Shown here: one piece after another, positions 52,736 to 61,893 of the stretch | Position numbering within the stretch: position 1 is the first letter of the stretch | Layout: the number at the start of each line of letters is the position of its first letter | Assembly: GCF_005517195.1 (NCBI RefSeq) | Contig: NZ_CP040244.1 | Span: 4,916,001-4,980,000 of the forward strand | Direction: 5' to 3' | DNA: 64,000 nt | DNA from: Streptomyces vilmorinianum | GTDB lineage: Bacteria; Actinomycetota; Actinomycetes; Streptomycetales; Streptomycetaceae | The notes under the pieces: generated by a model | What the model was told of the DNA's origin: nothing | What the model saw: the letters and a program-made list of their open reading frames with translations, nothing else | Database searches by the model: none | Position numbers and translations under genes: made by a program

Positions 52736-53503
52736 ATGGTGGAGATCAAGACGGACGAGTCCCTCCGGTCCATGCGCGAGGCGGGACGGGTGGTCGCCCA
52801 GGCGCTGGAGGCCGTACGAGCGAAGGCGGCGCCCGGGGTCACGGCGAGAGAACTGGACCTGACGGCCCGGGAGATACTGGCGGCGGCCGGAGCGGGGTCG
52901 CCGTTCCTGGGCTACCACCCCGACTGGACGCCGGTGCCCTTCCCGGCGGTCGTGTGCGTCTCGGTGAACGACGCGATCGTCCACGGCATCCCGGACGACC
53001 GCCGCCTCGCCGACGGGGACCTCGTCTCCGTCGACTGCGGGGCGACCCTCGGCGGCTGGGTGGGCGACTCCGCGGTCAGCTTCACGGTCGGCCGGGCCCG
53101 CCCCGAGGACACCCGGCTGATCGACACCGCGTACGCCGCCCTGGAGGCGGGCATCGGCGCGGCCGTCGTCGGCAAGCGGATCGGCGACGTCGCGCACGCG
53201 ATCGGTCGCGTGTGCCGGGGCGCGGGCTACGGCATCCCGGACGGTTTCGGCGGCCACGGCATCGGTCGCACGATGCACGAGGACCCGGGCGTGCCCAACG
53301 AGGGACGCCCGGGCCGGGGCATGCCGCTGCGCCACGGCATGGTCATCGCGATCGAGCCCATGCTGATCGGCGGTGGCGGGGACGGTCACTGCACGGCGCG
53401 GGACGGGTGGACGATCCGTACGATGGACGGCTCCCGCGCGGCCCATGCGGAACACACGGTGGCCATCACCGACGACGGCCCTCGGATCCTCACCGCGTTG
53501 TAG
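52736..53503 (+). CDS. map: Type I methionine aminopeptidase
   Basis: Removes initiator methionine from nascent proteins. It has 255 residues. The five metal ligands are in place: Asp100 (VSVDCGA), Asp111 (WVGDSAV), His174 (GFGGHGIG), Glu207 (AIEPML) and Glu239 (HAEHTV). The His at YHPDW also fits. It is likely a secondary map paralogue, because it is controlled separately from ribosomal-protein operons and paired with an XRE regulator. The promoter appears leaderless (TATAGT, 7 nt, ATG). A proteome-wide induced role is inference. Confidence 0.93.
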   Translation: MVEIKTDESLRSMREAGRVVAQALEAVRAKAAPGVTARELDLTAREILAAAGAGSPFLGYHPDWTPVPFPAVVCVSVNDAIVHGIPDDRRLADGDLVSVDCGATLGGWVGDSAVSFTVGRARPEDTRLIDTAYAALEAGIGAAVVGKRIGDVAHAIGRVCRGAGYGIPDGFGGHGIGRTMHEDPGVPNEGRPGRGMPLRHGMVIAIEPMLIGGGGDGHCTARDGWTIRTMDGSRAAHAEHTVAITDDGPRILTAL

Positions 53504-53515
53504 CGGCCGAGGGCG

Positions 53516-55318
53516 CTACGGCGCCGGCCGCACCACCATCGCCGAGCCGCCGCCCCGCCGCACGGTCTCCGCCGCGGCGACCCACCGGCCGTCCGGCAGT
53601 CGCTGCACGCCGGTCGCCGCGCCGATCTCCGGGTTCTGCCGGAAGCCGTGACCGATGGCTTCGAGCTCGGCGCGCAGGGGGCTGTTCCACAGCCCCGGCT
53701 CCAGCTCCGTCGTCGCCTGGTTGCGCTGGCTGGCGCGCGGCGCCGCGATCGCGTCGACGAGCGGAAGGCCGCGGTCCACGACCCCGACGAACGTCTGGAG
53801 GACGGTCGTGATGATGGTGGCTCCGCCCGGCGACCCGAGTGCGAGCACCGGCCGGCCGTGTCCGTCGAGCACGATCGTCGGGGACATCGAGGACCGGGGC
53901 CGCTTGCCCGGGCCCGGCAGGTTCGGGTCGTGGACGGCCGGGTTCGCCGGGGCGAAGGAGAAGTCGGTCAGCTCGTTGTTGAGCAGGAACCCGCGCCCCG
54001 GAACCGTGATCCCGCTGCCGCCCGTCGACTCGATCGTGAGCGTGTACGCGACGACGTTGCCCCACTTGTCGGCGACCGTCAGGTGCGTGGTGTTCTCACC
54101 CTCGTACGTGGTCGGCGCCGCCGTCCCCCCGCTCGCGCAGGCCGCCGGATCGCGCGGGTCGCCCGGGGCGAGCGGGCTGGTCAGCACGGCGTCGTCGCGG
54201 ATCAGGCACGCGCGGGAGTCCGCGTACCGCTGCGAGAGCAGCTCGCGTGTGGGCACGTCCTCGAAGGCCGGGTCGCCGACCCAGCGGCCCCGGTCGGCGA
54301 AGGCGATCCGGCTCGCCTCGATGAAGCGGTGCAGATACGCGCTCTGCGAGGCGGCCGAGAGATCGGTCCCCTCCAGGATGTTCAGCGCCTCACCGACGGT
54401 CGTGCCGCCCGACGACGAGGGCGCCATGCCGTACACCGTCAGTCCCCGGTAGGAGAGCTTCGTGGGCTTTCTGTCCACCGTCTCGTACGCGGCGAGGTCA
54501 CGCTCCGTCAGATCACCGGAGCGGACCACCCGTGTGGCGCCTTCCCGGACCGGGGGCTTGCGGACGGTGTTCACGATGTCCCGGGCGAGGGGGCCCCGGT
54601 AGAGCGCGCCGACGCCCTCCCGGGCCAGCTTGTCGTACGTCCGGGCCAGGTCGGGGTTCGTGAACGTGGAGCCCACCACGGGCAGTTGTCCGCCGGGCAG
54701 GAACAGCTCGGAGGAGGCCGGGAAGTCCCGGAAGCGGGCCTCGTTGGCGGCCGTCTGGGCGCGGAAGGTGGCGTCGACGGTGAATCCCTCGCGGGCGAGG
54801 CGGCCGGCCGGTTCGAGGAGGGTGCGCAGCGGTTTGGTGCCCCAGACGTCGAGGGCGGCCTCCCAGGTGGCGGGGGTGCCGGGGGTGCCGACACCGCGGC
54901 CGCTGGTCATGCCCTCCTCGAAGGGGATGGGCTTGCCGTTCTCCACGAAGAGGTTCGCGTCCGCCGATCGCGGGGCGGTCTCGCGGCCGTCGATCGTGTG
55001 GACCGTACGGCTCTTCGCGTCGTAGTGGACGAAGTAGCCGCCGCCACCGATGCCCGCGGAGTACGGCTCGGTGACGCCGAGGGCCGCGGCCACGGCGACG
55101 GCCGCGTCGACGGCGTTGCCGCCCTTGCGGAGCACCTCGATGCCGGCGGCGGAGGCGTCGGCGTCGACACTGGCGACGGCTCCGCCGTACCCGACGGCGA
55201 CAGGTGTCTTGACCGGGGGCTCGTGCGACGCCGGACTCGGCGGGGCCGCGGCCCCCACCGAGAGCCATGTCGCGGCGACGACGAGAACCGACCCATTCCG
55301 CAGCACGGAACGACGCAT
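53516..55318 (-). CDS. ggt: Secreted gamma-glutamyltransferase
   Basis: Cleaves gamma-glutamyl bonds of glutathione-like or other gamma-glutamyl compounds outside the membrane. It has 600 residues and an N-terminal signal peptide (SVLVVAATWLSVGAAAPPSP). The Ntn-hydrolase nucleophile is Thr410 in GENTTHLTV, where autocleavage makes large and small subunits. SSMSPTIVLD and LGSPGGATIITTVLQ complete the gamma-glutamyl site. ATG at 55318 gives MRRSVLRNGS. Actinomycetes lack glutathione, so the physiological substrate may be another gamma-glutamyl compound. Confidence 0.93.
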   Translation of the reverse strand: MRRSVLRNGSVLVVAATWLSVGAAAPPSPASHEPPVKTPVAVGYGGAVASVDADASAAGIEVLRKGGNAVDAAVAVAAALGVTEPYSAGIGGGGYFVHYDAKSRTVHTIDGRETAPRSADANLFVENGKPIPFEEGMTSGRGVGTPGTPATWEAALDVWGTKPLRTLLEPAGRLAREGFTVDATFRAQTAANEARFRDFPASSELFLPGGQLPVVGSTFTNPDLARTYDKLAREGVGALYRGPLARDIVNTVRKPPVREGATRVVRSGDLTERDLAAYETVDRKPTKLSYRGLTVYGMAPSSSGGTTVGEALNILEGTDLSAASQSAYLHRFIEASRIAFADRGRWVGDPAFEDVPTRELLSQRYADSRACLIRDDAVLTSPLAPGDPRDPAACASGGTAAPTTYEGENTTHLTVADKWGNVVAYTLTIESTGGSGITVPGRGFLLNNELTDFSFAPANPAVHDPNLPGPGKRPRSSMSPTIVLDGHGRPVLALGSPGGATIITTVLQTFVGVVDRGLPLVDAIAAPRASQRNQATTELEPGLWNSPLRAELEAIGHGFRQNPEIGAATGVQRLPDGRWVAAAETVRRGGGSAMVVRPAP

Positions 55319-55422
55319 CCCTACCTCCAGTCAACGACCGTCCGCGCAGGGTAACTTCCTTCCGCCCTCCTCGTCAGGACCGCCTCGAACACAAGGCCGC
55401 TCCCCCGCTAGCATGCGCGCCC

Positions 55423-56163
55423 ATGAATGAAGACCTGCGCAATGTCGTGCTGGGGGTCCTCGCGACCGGGGTCAGCGCCTCGCTGGGCTGGCTGACCCGC
55501 ACCTGTCTGTGGCGTCGCGGCCTCCGGCGCAAGCAGGCGTTCTTCGGGCTCCGTGACGGATCCGAGTGCCTGCTGGTGGTGAACCGCAACGCGGGCAGCG
55601 AGAGGGCGGTCCACAACGTCGACGTGTCCGCCCTGCTCGAACTCTCCGCCCTCATCAAGGACTGCGGGGCGCGGCCGGAGATAGTCCAGCACGACGAGGC
55701 GCGGCGGGGGCTCGGGGACCGTACGGAGTTCTGTGTCGGCGGCCCGTACTCCAATCGCCGGATGGCCGCGCATCTGTCGTCCCTGCTGCCGGGCCTGACG
55801 ATGAACGTGGAGTCGGAACCGGCGTCGGACCGGGGCATGTTCACGGTCGACGGCGAGGTCTACAAGGGGGTGGTCGGGGTCACCGAGTACGTCGTCCTCG
55901 CCCGGCTCACCGGCGGTGAGGGCGGCCGGCCGGTGTTCCTCTTCTGCGGCCAGTCCGCGGTCTGCAACCAGGCCGCGACCCGCTATCTGGCCCGGCGCCA
56001 CGAGAAGCTGGCGCGGAAGTACGGCTCGGGACCCTTCGTCCTGCTCCTCAAGGTGGTCAACTCGCAGGCGTACGGCCCCGATGTCGTGGAGCTGGTCGCC
56101 GATGTCACACGGGCCGCGCGGACCGCCGCACCCGCTACCGAAGCCGAACCGGCAGGGACTTGA
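55423..56163 (+). CDS. Conserved hypothetical protein with N-terminal membrane helix
   Basis: A 246-residue protein. One membrane segment near the N-terminus (NVVLGVLATGVSASLGWLT) and a basic patch (RRGLRRKQAFF) precede a soluble alpha/beta domain with ECLLVVNRNAGSERAVHNVD, EFCVGGPYSNRRMAAHLSSL, VFLFCGQSAVCNQAATRYLA and LLLKVVNSQAYGPDVVELVA. The VGGPxSN and FCGQSAxxxQAATRYLA loops look like ligand-binding sites of a Rossmann-like fold. I do not recognise the family. Its 3' end overlaps the convergent P450 gene by 29 bp. Confidence 0.7.
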   Translation: MNEDLRNVVLGVLATGVSASLGWLTRTCLWRRGLRRKQAFFGLRDGSECLLVVNRNAGSERAVHNVDVSALLELSALIKDCGARPEIVQHDEARRGLGDRTEFCVGGPYSNRRMAAHLSSLLPGLTMNVESEPASDRGMFTVDGEVYKGVVGVTEYVVLARLTGGEGGRPVFLFCGQSAVCNQAATRYLARRHEKLARKYGSGPFVLLLKVVNSQAYGPDVVELVADVTRAARTAAPATEAEPAGT

Positions 56164-57448
56164 CGCCGTTGATGAAGTTGGAGACGAGCCGTCGGGGCGG
56201 AGCGGCGAGGGTGAGGTCCGTGAGGGCGTCCCGTACCTCCTCGTGCAGTACGCGTAGTTGAAGCCGGGCGAAGTGCGCGCCGAGGCAGACGTGCGGGCCC
56301 TCCCCGAAGGAGACGTGCGGATTCGGGGTGCGGCTCAGGTCGAGCCGCTGGGGGTCGGTGAAGACCCGCTCGTCGTGGTTGGCGGAGGCGTGGAAGACGA
56401 CGACCTTGTCTCCGGCGGCGATCGGCTGCCCGGCGAGTTCGGTGGCGCGGGTGGCCGTGCGGCGGAAGGAGAGCACGGGCGGGTGCCGGCGCAGGAGCTC
56501 CTCGACGGCACGGTCCACGGCGAGCGTCCCGTCCCACAGCCGGCGGCGTTCGTCGGGGTGTTCGGCGAGCGCGAGCAGTCCGCCGGGGGCGGCGCTGCGT
56601 ACGGTGTCGTTGCCCGCGACGGTCAGCAGGAAGAAGAACATCTCCAGCTCGGCGGGCCGGAGTTCGGAGGTGGCGAGCGCGGTCATGATGTCGTCGGCGG
56701 GGTGTGTGCGCTTGTGTGCGGCGAGCTCGCGTGCGTAGGCGAACATCTCGGCGAGCATGGCGGGTGAGCGGGGGTTGACCGGCCGCCCCCGCTCGTCGAG
56801 GACGGGCGGCTCGTCCGGGTCCTGGTAGGCGATGACCCGCTCGGTCCACGCGAGCAGGAGGCCCCGGTCGCTCGCGGGCACGCCGAGCAGATCGGTCAGG
56901 TTGAGCAGCGCGTAGTCGTCGGTGACGGCGGTGACGAGATCGACCTCGGGACCCGTCTCCAGGGCGGCCCGCAGCAGCTCCCCGGCGCGCCGGCGCGCGG
57001 TGTCGCCGAACCGCTCGATCCGCCCGGGGGTGAAGGCGCGGCTGACGAGTCGCCTCAACCTCCCGTGCTCGGGCGGGTCCTGATTGAGCATCATCCGCCG
57101 GATGAAGGGCAGATCGGCCGGGTCCGGATCACGGATCTGGGTGGCGCCGAGGTGCGAGGAGTAGGTGGTGGAGTCCTTGAGCACCCGTACGACGTCCGCG
57201 TGCCGGGTCACGGCCCAGAACCCGGGGCCGGGGGGCCAGCCGAGGACTTCGTACTCCTCCTGCCAGGCCACGGGCCGCCGGTCGCGCAGCTCGGAGTAGG
57301 ACTCGTGCGGGATCCCGGCGGCGTAGATCCGCGGGTCGAAGACATCCGGTACGTCGCTCGATTTCTCCACGGGCCCAGCTTGGGCCGCCCGCGTCCGGAT
57401 TTCCAGACTGCCGATCGGGTCGCCGAGGGGTGAAGACGTACCCATCAT
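56135..57448 (-). CDS. Cytochrome P450
   Basis: A 437-residue soluble heme monooxygenase. Signatures are the I-helix TVAGNDTVRSA, the ExxR in EELLRRHPPVLSFRR, and the heme loop FGEGPHVCLGAHFAR with the proximal Cys near residue 388. It resembles CYP124/125/142-type (steroid or lipid) P450s in the substrate-free loop pattern, but this is loose. No ferredoxin gene is adjacent. The ATG near 57448 (MMGTSSPLGD) is used; an internal start after residue 25 is possible. Confidence 0.9.
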   Translation of the reverse strand: MMGTSSPLGDPIGSLEIRTRAAQAGPVEKSSDVPDVFDPRIYAAGIPHESYSELRDRRPVAWQEEYEVLGWPPGPGFWAVTRHADVVRVLKDSTTYSSHLGATQIRDPDPADLPFIRRMMLNQDPPEHGRLRRLVSRAFTPGRIERFGDTARRRAGELLRAALETGPEVDLVTAVTDDYALLNLTDLLGVPASDRGLLLAWTERVIAYQDPDEPPVLDERGRPVNPRSPAMLAEMFAYARELAAHKRTHPADDIMTALATSELRPAELEMFFFLLTVAGNDTVRSAAPGGLLALAEHPDERRRLWDGTLAVDRAVEELLRRHPPVLSFRRTATRATELAGQPIAAGDKVVVFHASANHDERVFTDPQRLDLSRTPNPHVSFGEGPHVCLGAHFARLQLRVLHEEVRDALTDLTLAAPPRRLVSNFINGVKSLPVRLR

Positions 57449-57534
57449 GACAGGTCAGCGGCCATTTTCGTAGGACTGATCGCACAGCTCGACAGCCTTG
57501 TCCGGCCTGTTCTCCGGCTCTCAGAATCACCGTC

Positions 57535-58812
57535 ATGAATCACTCCGAGAACGTCGATCAGGATGCGGTGCTGCGGGCACGGACGATGCTGCTCGGATCG
57601 GACCGGCCGAGCCTCGCTCGGGAGGTCGAGGCCTACCGGGTGCTCGCGCGGGTGAGTCCGTCGGCCTATCTGCCGAAGTTGACCCGGGCGCTGGTCTCGT
57701 GGAGCTACAGCAGGCAGTTGCGGGACCTTCCGGAGCAGCAGCTCGCGCTGTGTGCCGAGGCGGCGGACGCCGCCCGGCGCATCGACGCCGGCGAGCCGAA
57801 CAGGACCGAGGTGCTCGTGCGTGTCCTGGGCGTCTACGAGCGCGCGCTGTTCGCCGTCGGGCGGCGGGCGGAAGGGCTCGCGGTGTGCGAGGAGATGGCC
57901 GAGGCCGGGCGACAGGGCTTCGAGCGGGGGCAGGTGACGAGTCCCTTGTACGGGCACGGGCGGCTGGCCAGCGTACTGGCCGAGGAGGGGCGCCATCGGG
58001 AGGCGGCGGAGATCTGCGGGAGAGGGCTCCGGGCTCGACGGCTGGACGGCTCCCCCGGGATCTCGCCCGGTGTCTCCTTCTGGAGCATGGTCGAATGGGC
58101 GGCCGAACTGGACGCCGCCGGACTGCACGACGAGGCCCTGGACGCCTTCGCGGACCTCGTGGCCGCCACCCGGAAGGAGGCGGAGGCCGGCGACACCTCG
58201 CTGGCGATCCTGACGTGGGAACTGGTCCACCACGCCCGGATGTTCGACGCCGCCGGGCGCACGGCAGAGGCCCGAGCGGCCCGGCAGGAGGCCCTCGTCC
58301 TCCTCACCGAGCTGGCGGAGACGGGGGAGCGCAAGAGCTGGAGCAACATCCTCTCCTGGTGGATCACCCTGTTCGCCCTGTCGGGCCGGTCGGCGGAGCC
58401 GGCCGCGTCCCCGGACGCACCGGCCCCGCCGTTCGGTACGCACCACCACGATTGGTCGCCCGACGTGAGGCAGGCCTACATCGACGACATCCCCGCCCTC
58501 GAAGAGGAGGTCGCAGGGCTCGAAGAGGCGGGCTGCCTCCCTGACCTGGTCGCCGCCCACCGCAGGCTGACCATCCGCTCGGCGCTCCTCCAGGAGCGCC
58601 GCACCCACCTCATCCTGAAACCGCTCCGGCCGCTTTTCGACGAAGGCGTGGCACTCGCCCGCCGCCTCGGCCCGGGTACACACGCGCACGCCCAGGCCCT
58701 GACCGACCGCTCGATGTTCCTGCTCGCCGCCCACCAGTACGGCGAGGCCCACGACGACTTCCGCATGGTCGTCGAACTATCGCCCATCTCACATCCGACA
58801 TCACCGAAATGA
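57535..58812 (+). CDS. TPR-like helical-repeat protein, hypothetical
   Basis: A 425-residue all-helical protein with repeated motifs resembling tetratricopeptide units (LFAVGRRAEGLAVCEEMAEA, LAEEGRHREAAEICGRGLRA, AGLHDEALDAFADLVAATRK, AGRTAEARAARQEALVLLTE). No catalytic or DNA-binding motif is visible. Such proteins in Streptomyces often accompany regulators or scaffold complexes. It is divergent from the P450 gene, and the L,D-transpeptidase gene starts 75 bp after it. Confidence 0.72.
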   Translation: MNHSENVDQDAVLRARTMLLGSDRPSLAREVEAYRVLARVSPSAYLPKLTRALVSWSYSRQLRDLPEQQLALCAEAADAARRIDAGEPNRTEVLVRVLGVYERALFAVGRRAEGLAVCEEMAEAGRQGFERGQVTSPLYGHGRLASVLAEEGRHREAAEICGRGLRARRLDGSPGISPGVSFWSMVEWAAELDAAGLHDEALDAFADLVAATRKEAEAGDTSLAILTWELVHHARMFDAAGRTAEARAARQEALVLLTELAETGERKSWSNILSWWITLFALSGRSAEPAASPDAPAPPFGTHHHDWSPDVRQAYIDDIPALEEEVAGLEEAGCLPDLVAAHRRLTIRSALLQERRTHLILKPLRPLFDEGVALARRLGPGTHAHAQALTDRSMFLLAAHQYGEAHDDFRMVVELSPISHPTSPK

Positions 58813-58886
58813 GTCGGATTTTCGCAACCTCCCCCCTCCCGACACCCTCTCTCTCGGCAAGAGAGATCACCACGGAGGTTGCCCCC

Positions 58887-60068
58887 TTGAACCGCATACG
58901 CCCGCGCACCACCCTGCTCGCCGCCCCCGCCGCGGCCCTCGCACTCGCCGCTCTCACCGCGTGTTCCGGGGGTGCCGTGGCCGCGGGCGGGAAGGGTGGC
59001 GGCGGCGAGCAAGGGGCGCCGCCGATGCGGATATCCGTGAACCTCTCCGGCGAGCAGGCCAGGGCCGGTGAGCCGGTCACCGTATCGCTCGCCGAGGGGG
59101 CCCTCCGGGAGGTCACCGTGACCGATTCCAAGGGCGGGCGGCTGGAGGGGCAGGTGTCCGCGGACGGGAAGCGCTGGACGTCCTCGCGCAAGGCGACACC
59201 GGGGACCGCGTATGCCGTCGAGGCGCGGGACACGGCCGGCGGGAGCGCGAAGGCCGCGTTCACGACGGCCGCTCCCGAGAAGGTCAACAAGCTGACGCTG
59301 GCCCCGGGCAAGAACACCACCGTCGGCATCGGCCAGCCGCTGTCGATCGTGTTCGACCACCCGGTGAAGAACAAGGCCGAGGTCGAGAGGCATCTCAAGG
59401 TCACGACGTCGAACCGGACCGAGGGATCGTGGGGCTGGATGCAGGACTGGTCCGGCAAGGACCGGGTCGACTGGCGGCCGAAGGAGTACTGGCGGTCCGG
59501 TACGAAGGTCACCCTGGACGCGCAGCTCAGCGGCGTCGACTCCGGATCCGGCGGCTGGTTCGTCCGCGACTACACCACCACGTTCTCGATCGGCAGGAAC
59601 CAGCTGGTCAAGGTCGACCTCGACAGCCACCGGCTGACGCTGCTCCGGGACGGGCAGGTGGTCCAGGACGTGCCGATGTCGGCGGGTACGCCCGGTGGCG
59701 AGAAGGGGTCCTGGCGCGGGAGGACCGTCCTGATGTCCAAGGAGGGCACGATCAACATGCGCTCCGAGACGGTGGGTCTCGGCGACGCCTACGACAAGAT
59801 GGTCGACTACTCGATGCGGCTGACCTGGTCGGGCATGTACGCCCACGCGGCGCCCTGGAACGCGGCCTATTTCGGCCGTGCCAACAAGAGCTCGGGCTGC
59901 GTCGGGATGAGCGACGCCGACGCGCGGACCGTGTACGACCGTGTGCAGGTGGGCGACCCCTTCGAGATCACCGGCTCGGACGCCAAGGGGACGCAGGCCC
60001 TGAACAACGGCTACGGCGAGTGGAATCTGTCCTGGGCCCAGTGGCAGTCCAGGAGCGCCCTTCGCTGA
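58887..60068 (+). CDS. L,D-transpeptidase lipoprotein with Ig-like domains
   Basis: A 393-residue cell-wall enzyme predicted to form 3-3 peptidoglycan cross-links. TTG at 58887, 8 nt after GGAGG, opens a lipoprotein signal (AAALALAALTACSGG; lipidated Cys near residue 24). Two Ig-like regions (MRISVNLSGEQARAGEPVTV, LAPGKNTTVGIGQPLSIVFD) precede the YkuD domain (IGRNQLVKVDLDSHRLTLLR, MYAHAAPWNAAYFGRANKSS, GCVGMSDADART). The usual SHGC motif reads SSGC; Cys is retained and the His before Gly is replaced by Ser. Confidence 0.9.
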   Translation: MNRIRPRTTLLAAPAAALALAALTACSGGAVAAGGKGGGGEQGAPPMRISVNLSGEQARAGEPVTVSLAEGALREVTVTDSKGGRLEGQVSADGKRWTSSRKATPGTAYAVEARDTAGGSAKAAFTTAAPEKVNKLTLAPGKNTTVGIGQPLSIVFDHPVKNKAEVERHLKVTTSNRTEGSWGWMQDWSGKDRVDWRPKEYWRSGTKVTLDAQLSGVDSGSGGWFVRDYTTTFSIGRNQLVKVDLDSHRLTLLRDGQVVQDVPMSAGTPGGEKGSWRGRTVLMSKEGTINMRSETVGLGDAYDKMVDYSMRLTWSGMYAHAAPWNAAYFGRANKSSGCVGMSDADARTVYDRVQVGDPFEITGSDAKGTQALNNGYGEWNLSWAQWQSRSALR

Positions 60069-60085
60069 CACGCCGTCCAATAATC

Positions 60086-60139
60086 GTTACCCTCGCGTAA
60101 CTTACCGACCAGTTACCTTCGGTAAGCCACTCCGGTTAC
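60086..60139. promoter_or_regulatory. Cluster of GTTAC/GTAAC pentamers upstream of a secreted hydrolase gene
   Basis: Within 55 bp are GTTAC (60086-60090), GTAAC (60097-60101), TTACC (60103-60107), GTTAC (60112-60116), GGTAAG (60121-60126) and GTTAC (60135-60139). They form overlapping dyads such as GTTAC-N6-GTAAC. The iteration resembles a multi-site operator before the GTG at 60191. Confidence 0.45.
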
Positions 60140-60190
60140 CGTCGGGTCACTTTCACTGTCCCCACCAGTGACACGAGTGAGGAGTGACCC

Positions 60191-61756
60191 GTGCGCACAC
60201 CTTTGGTCTTCGCCGTCTCGGCCGCCCTGGTGGCCGGGACGGCCCTCGGGCTCGCCCCCGCCGCCCACGCCACCGACGCCACGGACGCCACCGACGGCGG
60301 AATCCGTTTCGTCGACATCGCCGGCGACGGCGGCACCGTGCTCAAGGCCAATGTCGTCACCCCCGCCGGAGCCGACGGTTCGGCCCGCTACCCCGTGATC
60401 GTGCTGCCCACCAGCTGGGCCATGCCGCAGATCGAGTACCTCGCCCAGGCCCGCAAGCTCGCCGACTCCGGCTACGTCGTGGTGAGTTACAACTCCCGCG
60501 GCTTCTGGCAGTCCGGCGGCGAGATCGAGACCGCGGGGCCGAAGGACATCGCCGACGCCTCCAAGGTCATCGACTGGGCGCTCGCGAACACCCCGGCCGA
60601 TCCGGCGAAGGTCGGCATGGCGGGGGTGAGTTACGGCGCCGGGATCAGTCTGCTCGCCGCCGCGCACGACAAGCGGATCAAGGCCGTCGCAGCGCTGAGC
60701 GGCTGGGCCGACCTCATCGAGTCCATCTACAGCGGCCGCACCCAGCACCTCCAGGCCGCGGCCCTGCTCGGCGGCGCCGGCTACCTCACCGGCCGTCCCG
60801 GACCCGAACTCCAGCAGACCCTCAAGGACTTCCTCGGCTCGAACCTGGACAAGGAAGAGGAGATGATCGCCTGGGGCGAGAAGCGCTCCGCTGCCACCTA
60901 CCTCGACCGGATCAACGCCAACGGCGCCGCCATCATGCTCGGCAACGCCTGGGGCGACACCATCTTCCCGCCCAACCAGTACGCCTCCTTCTACGAGAAG
61001 CTCCAGGGCCCCAAGCGTCTGGAGTTCCGCCCCGGCGACCACGCCACCGCCGAGGCCACCGGCCTGTTCGGGCTGCCCAACGACACCTGGACCAACGCCC
61101 ACCGCTGGTTCGACCGGTACCTCAAGGGCGCCGACAACGGCATCGACCGCGAGCAGCCCGTCCAGCTCAAGCCGCGCTCCAGCGGCGGATACGAGGGCTA
61201 TGCGGACTGGAAGTCGGTGGGCGCGAACGAGCGGAAGATCGCCCTCGGCGACTCCCAGAGGATCTGGGCGAACGTCGACTCCGGCGCCAACGGCGGCATC
61301 GTGCTGCTCTCCAACGTCCTGGACCAGTTCCTCCAGACCCCGCCGGTCGCCTCGATCCCCCTGCTCCCCCGCGCCTTCGCCGGGGTGTGGCAGTCCGAGC
61401 GGTACGCCACGGCCCAGCGCGTACGCGGTACGGCGAAGCTGCACACCACGGTCACCTCCACCAAGGAGAGCGGCACGCTCGTCGCGTACCTCTACGACGT
61501 GGGCCCGCTCGGCCTCGGCAAGCTGGTCAGCAACGCCCCCTACACCTTCCACGGCCGGACGCCCGGCACCCCGTTCACGGTGGACCTGGAGCTGTTCTCC
61601 ACGGCCTACGACGTGCCGGCGGGCCACCGTCTCGCCCTGGTCGTCGACACGGTCGACCCGCTCTACATCGAGCACAACCCGACCGGCGCGCAGCTGACCT
61701 TCTCCTCCCCGTCGGCCGACCCGTCCTACGTGTCGGTGCCGCTACGGGAGAAGTGA
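60191..61756 (+). CDS. Secreted alpha/beta-hydrolase (CocE/NonD or S15 peptidase-like)
   Basis: A 521-residue exported hydrolase. The signal peptide (LVFAVSAALVAGTALGLAPA) is followed by an AT-dipeptide repeat (DATDATDATDGG). The catalytic serine is in GMAGVSYGAGISLL. An Asp/His pair is suggested by MLGNAWGDTIFPPNQ and EFRPGDHATAEA. The C-terminal beta-jelly-roll (about 380-515, KLHTTVTSTKESGTLVAYLY, RLALVVDTVDPLYIEH) is typical of the CocE/X-Pro dipeptidyl-peptidase C-domain. GTG at 60191 follows GAGGAGTGACCC. Confidence 0.87.
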   Translation: MRTPLVFAVSAALVAGTALGLAPAAHATDATDATDGGIRFVDIAGDGGTVLKANVVTPAGADGSARYPVIVLPTSWAMPQIEYLAQARKLADSGYVVVSYNSRGFWQSGGEIETAGPKDIADASKVIDWALANTPADPAKVGMAGVSYGAGISLLAAAHDKRIKAVAALSGWADLIESIYSGRTQHLQAAALLGGAGYLTGRPGPELQQTLKDFLGSNLDKEEEMIAWGEKRSAATYLDRINANGAAIMLGNAWGDTIFPPNQYASFYEKLQGPKRLEFRPGDHATAEATGLFGLPNDTWTNAHRWFDRYLKGADNGIDREQPVQLKPRSSGGYEGYADWKSVGANERKIALGDSQRIWANVDSGANGGIVLLSNVLDQFLQTPPVASIPLLPRAFAGVWQSERYATAQRVRGTAKLHTTVTSTKESGTLVAYLYDVGPLGLGKLVSNAPYTFHGRTPGTPFTVDLELFSTAYDVPAGHRLALVVDTVDPLYIEHNPTGAQLTFSSPSADPSYVSVPLREK

Positions 61757-61893
61757 TCACCGGCTGCGCCCCTGCCCCCTTCTCGGCTGTGTCGGTCAGC
61801 CCTAACTATCCACCACAAAAGGGGACTTCACGCCCGACACACACGAAATCGGTATTAGCCGTATTTACTGCATTGGAGTGGCCGCCGGGCTGC

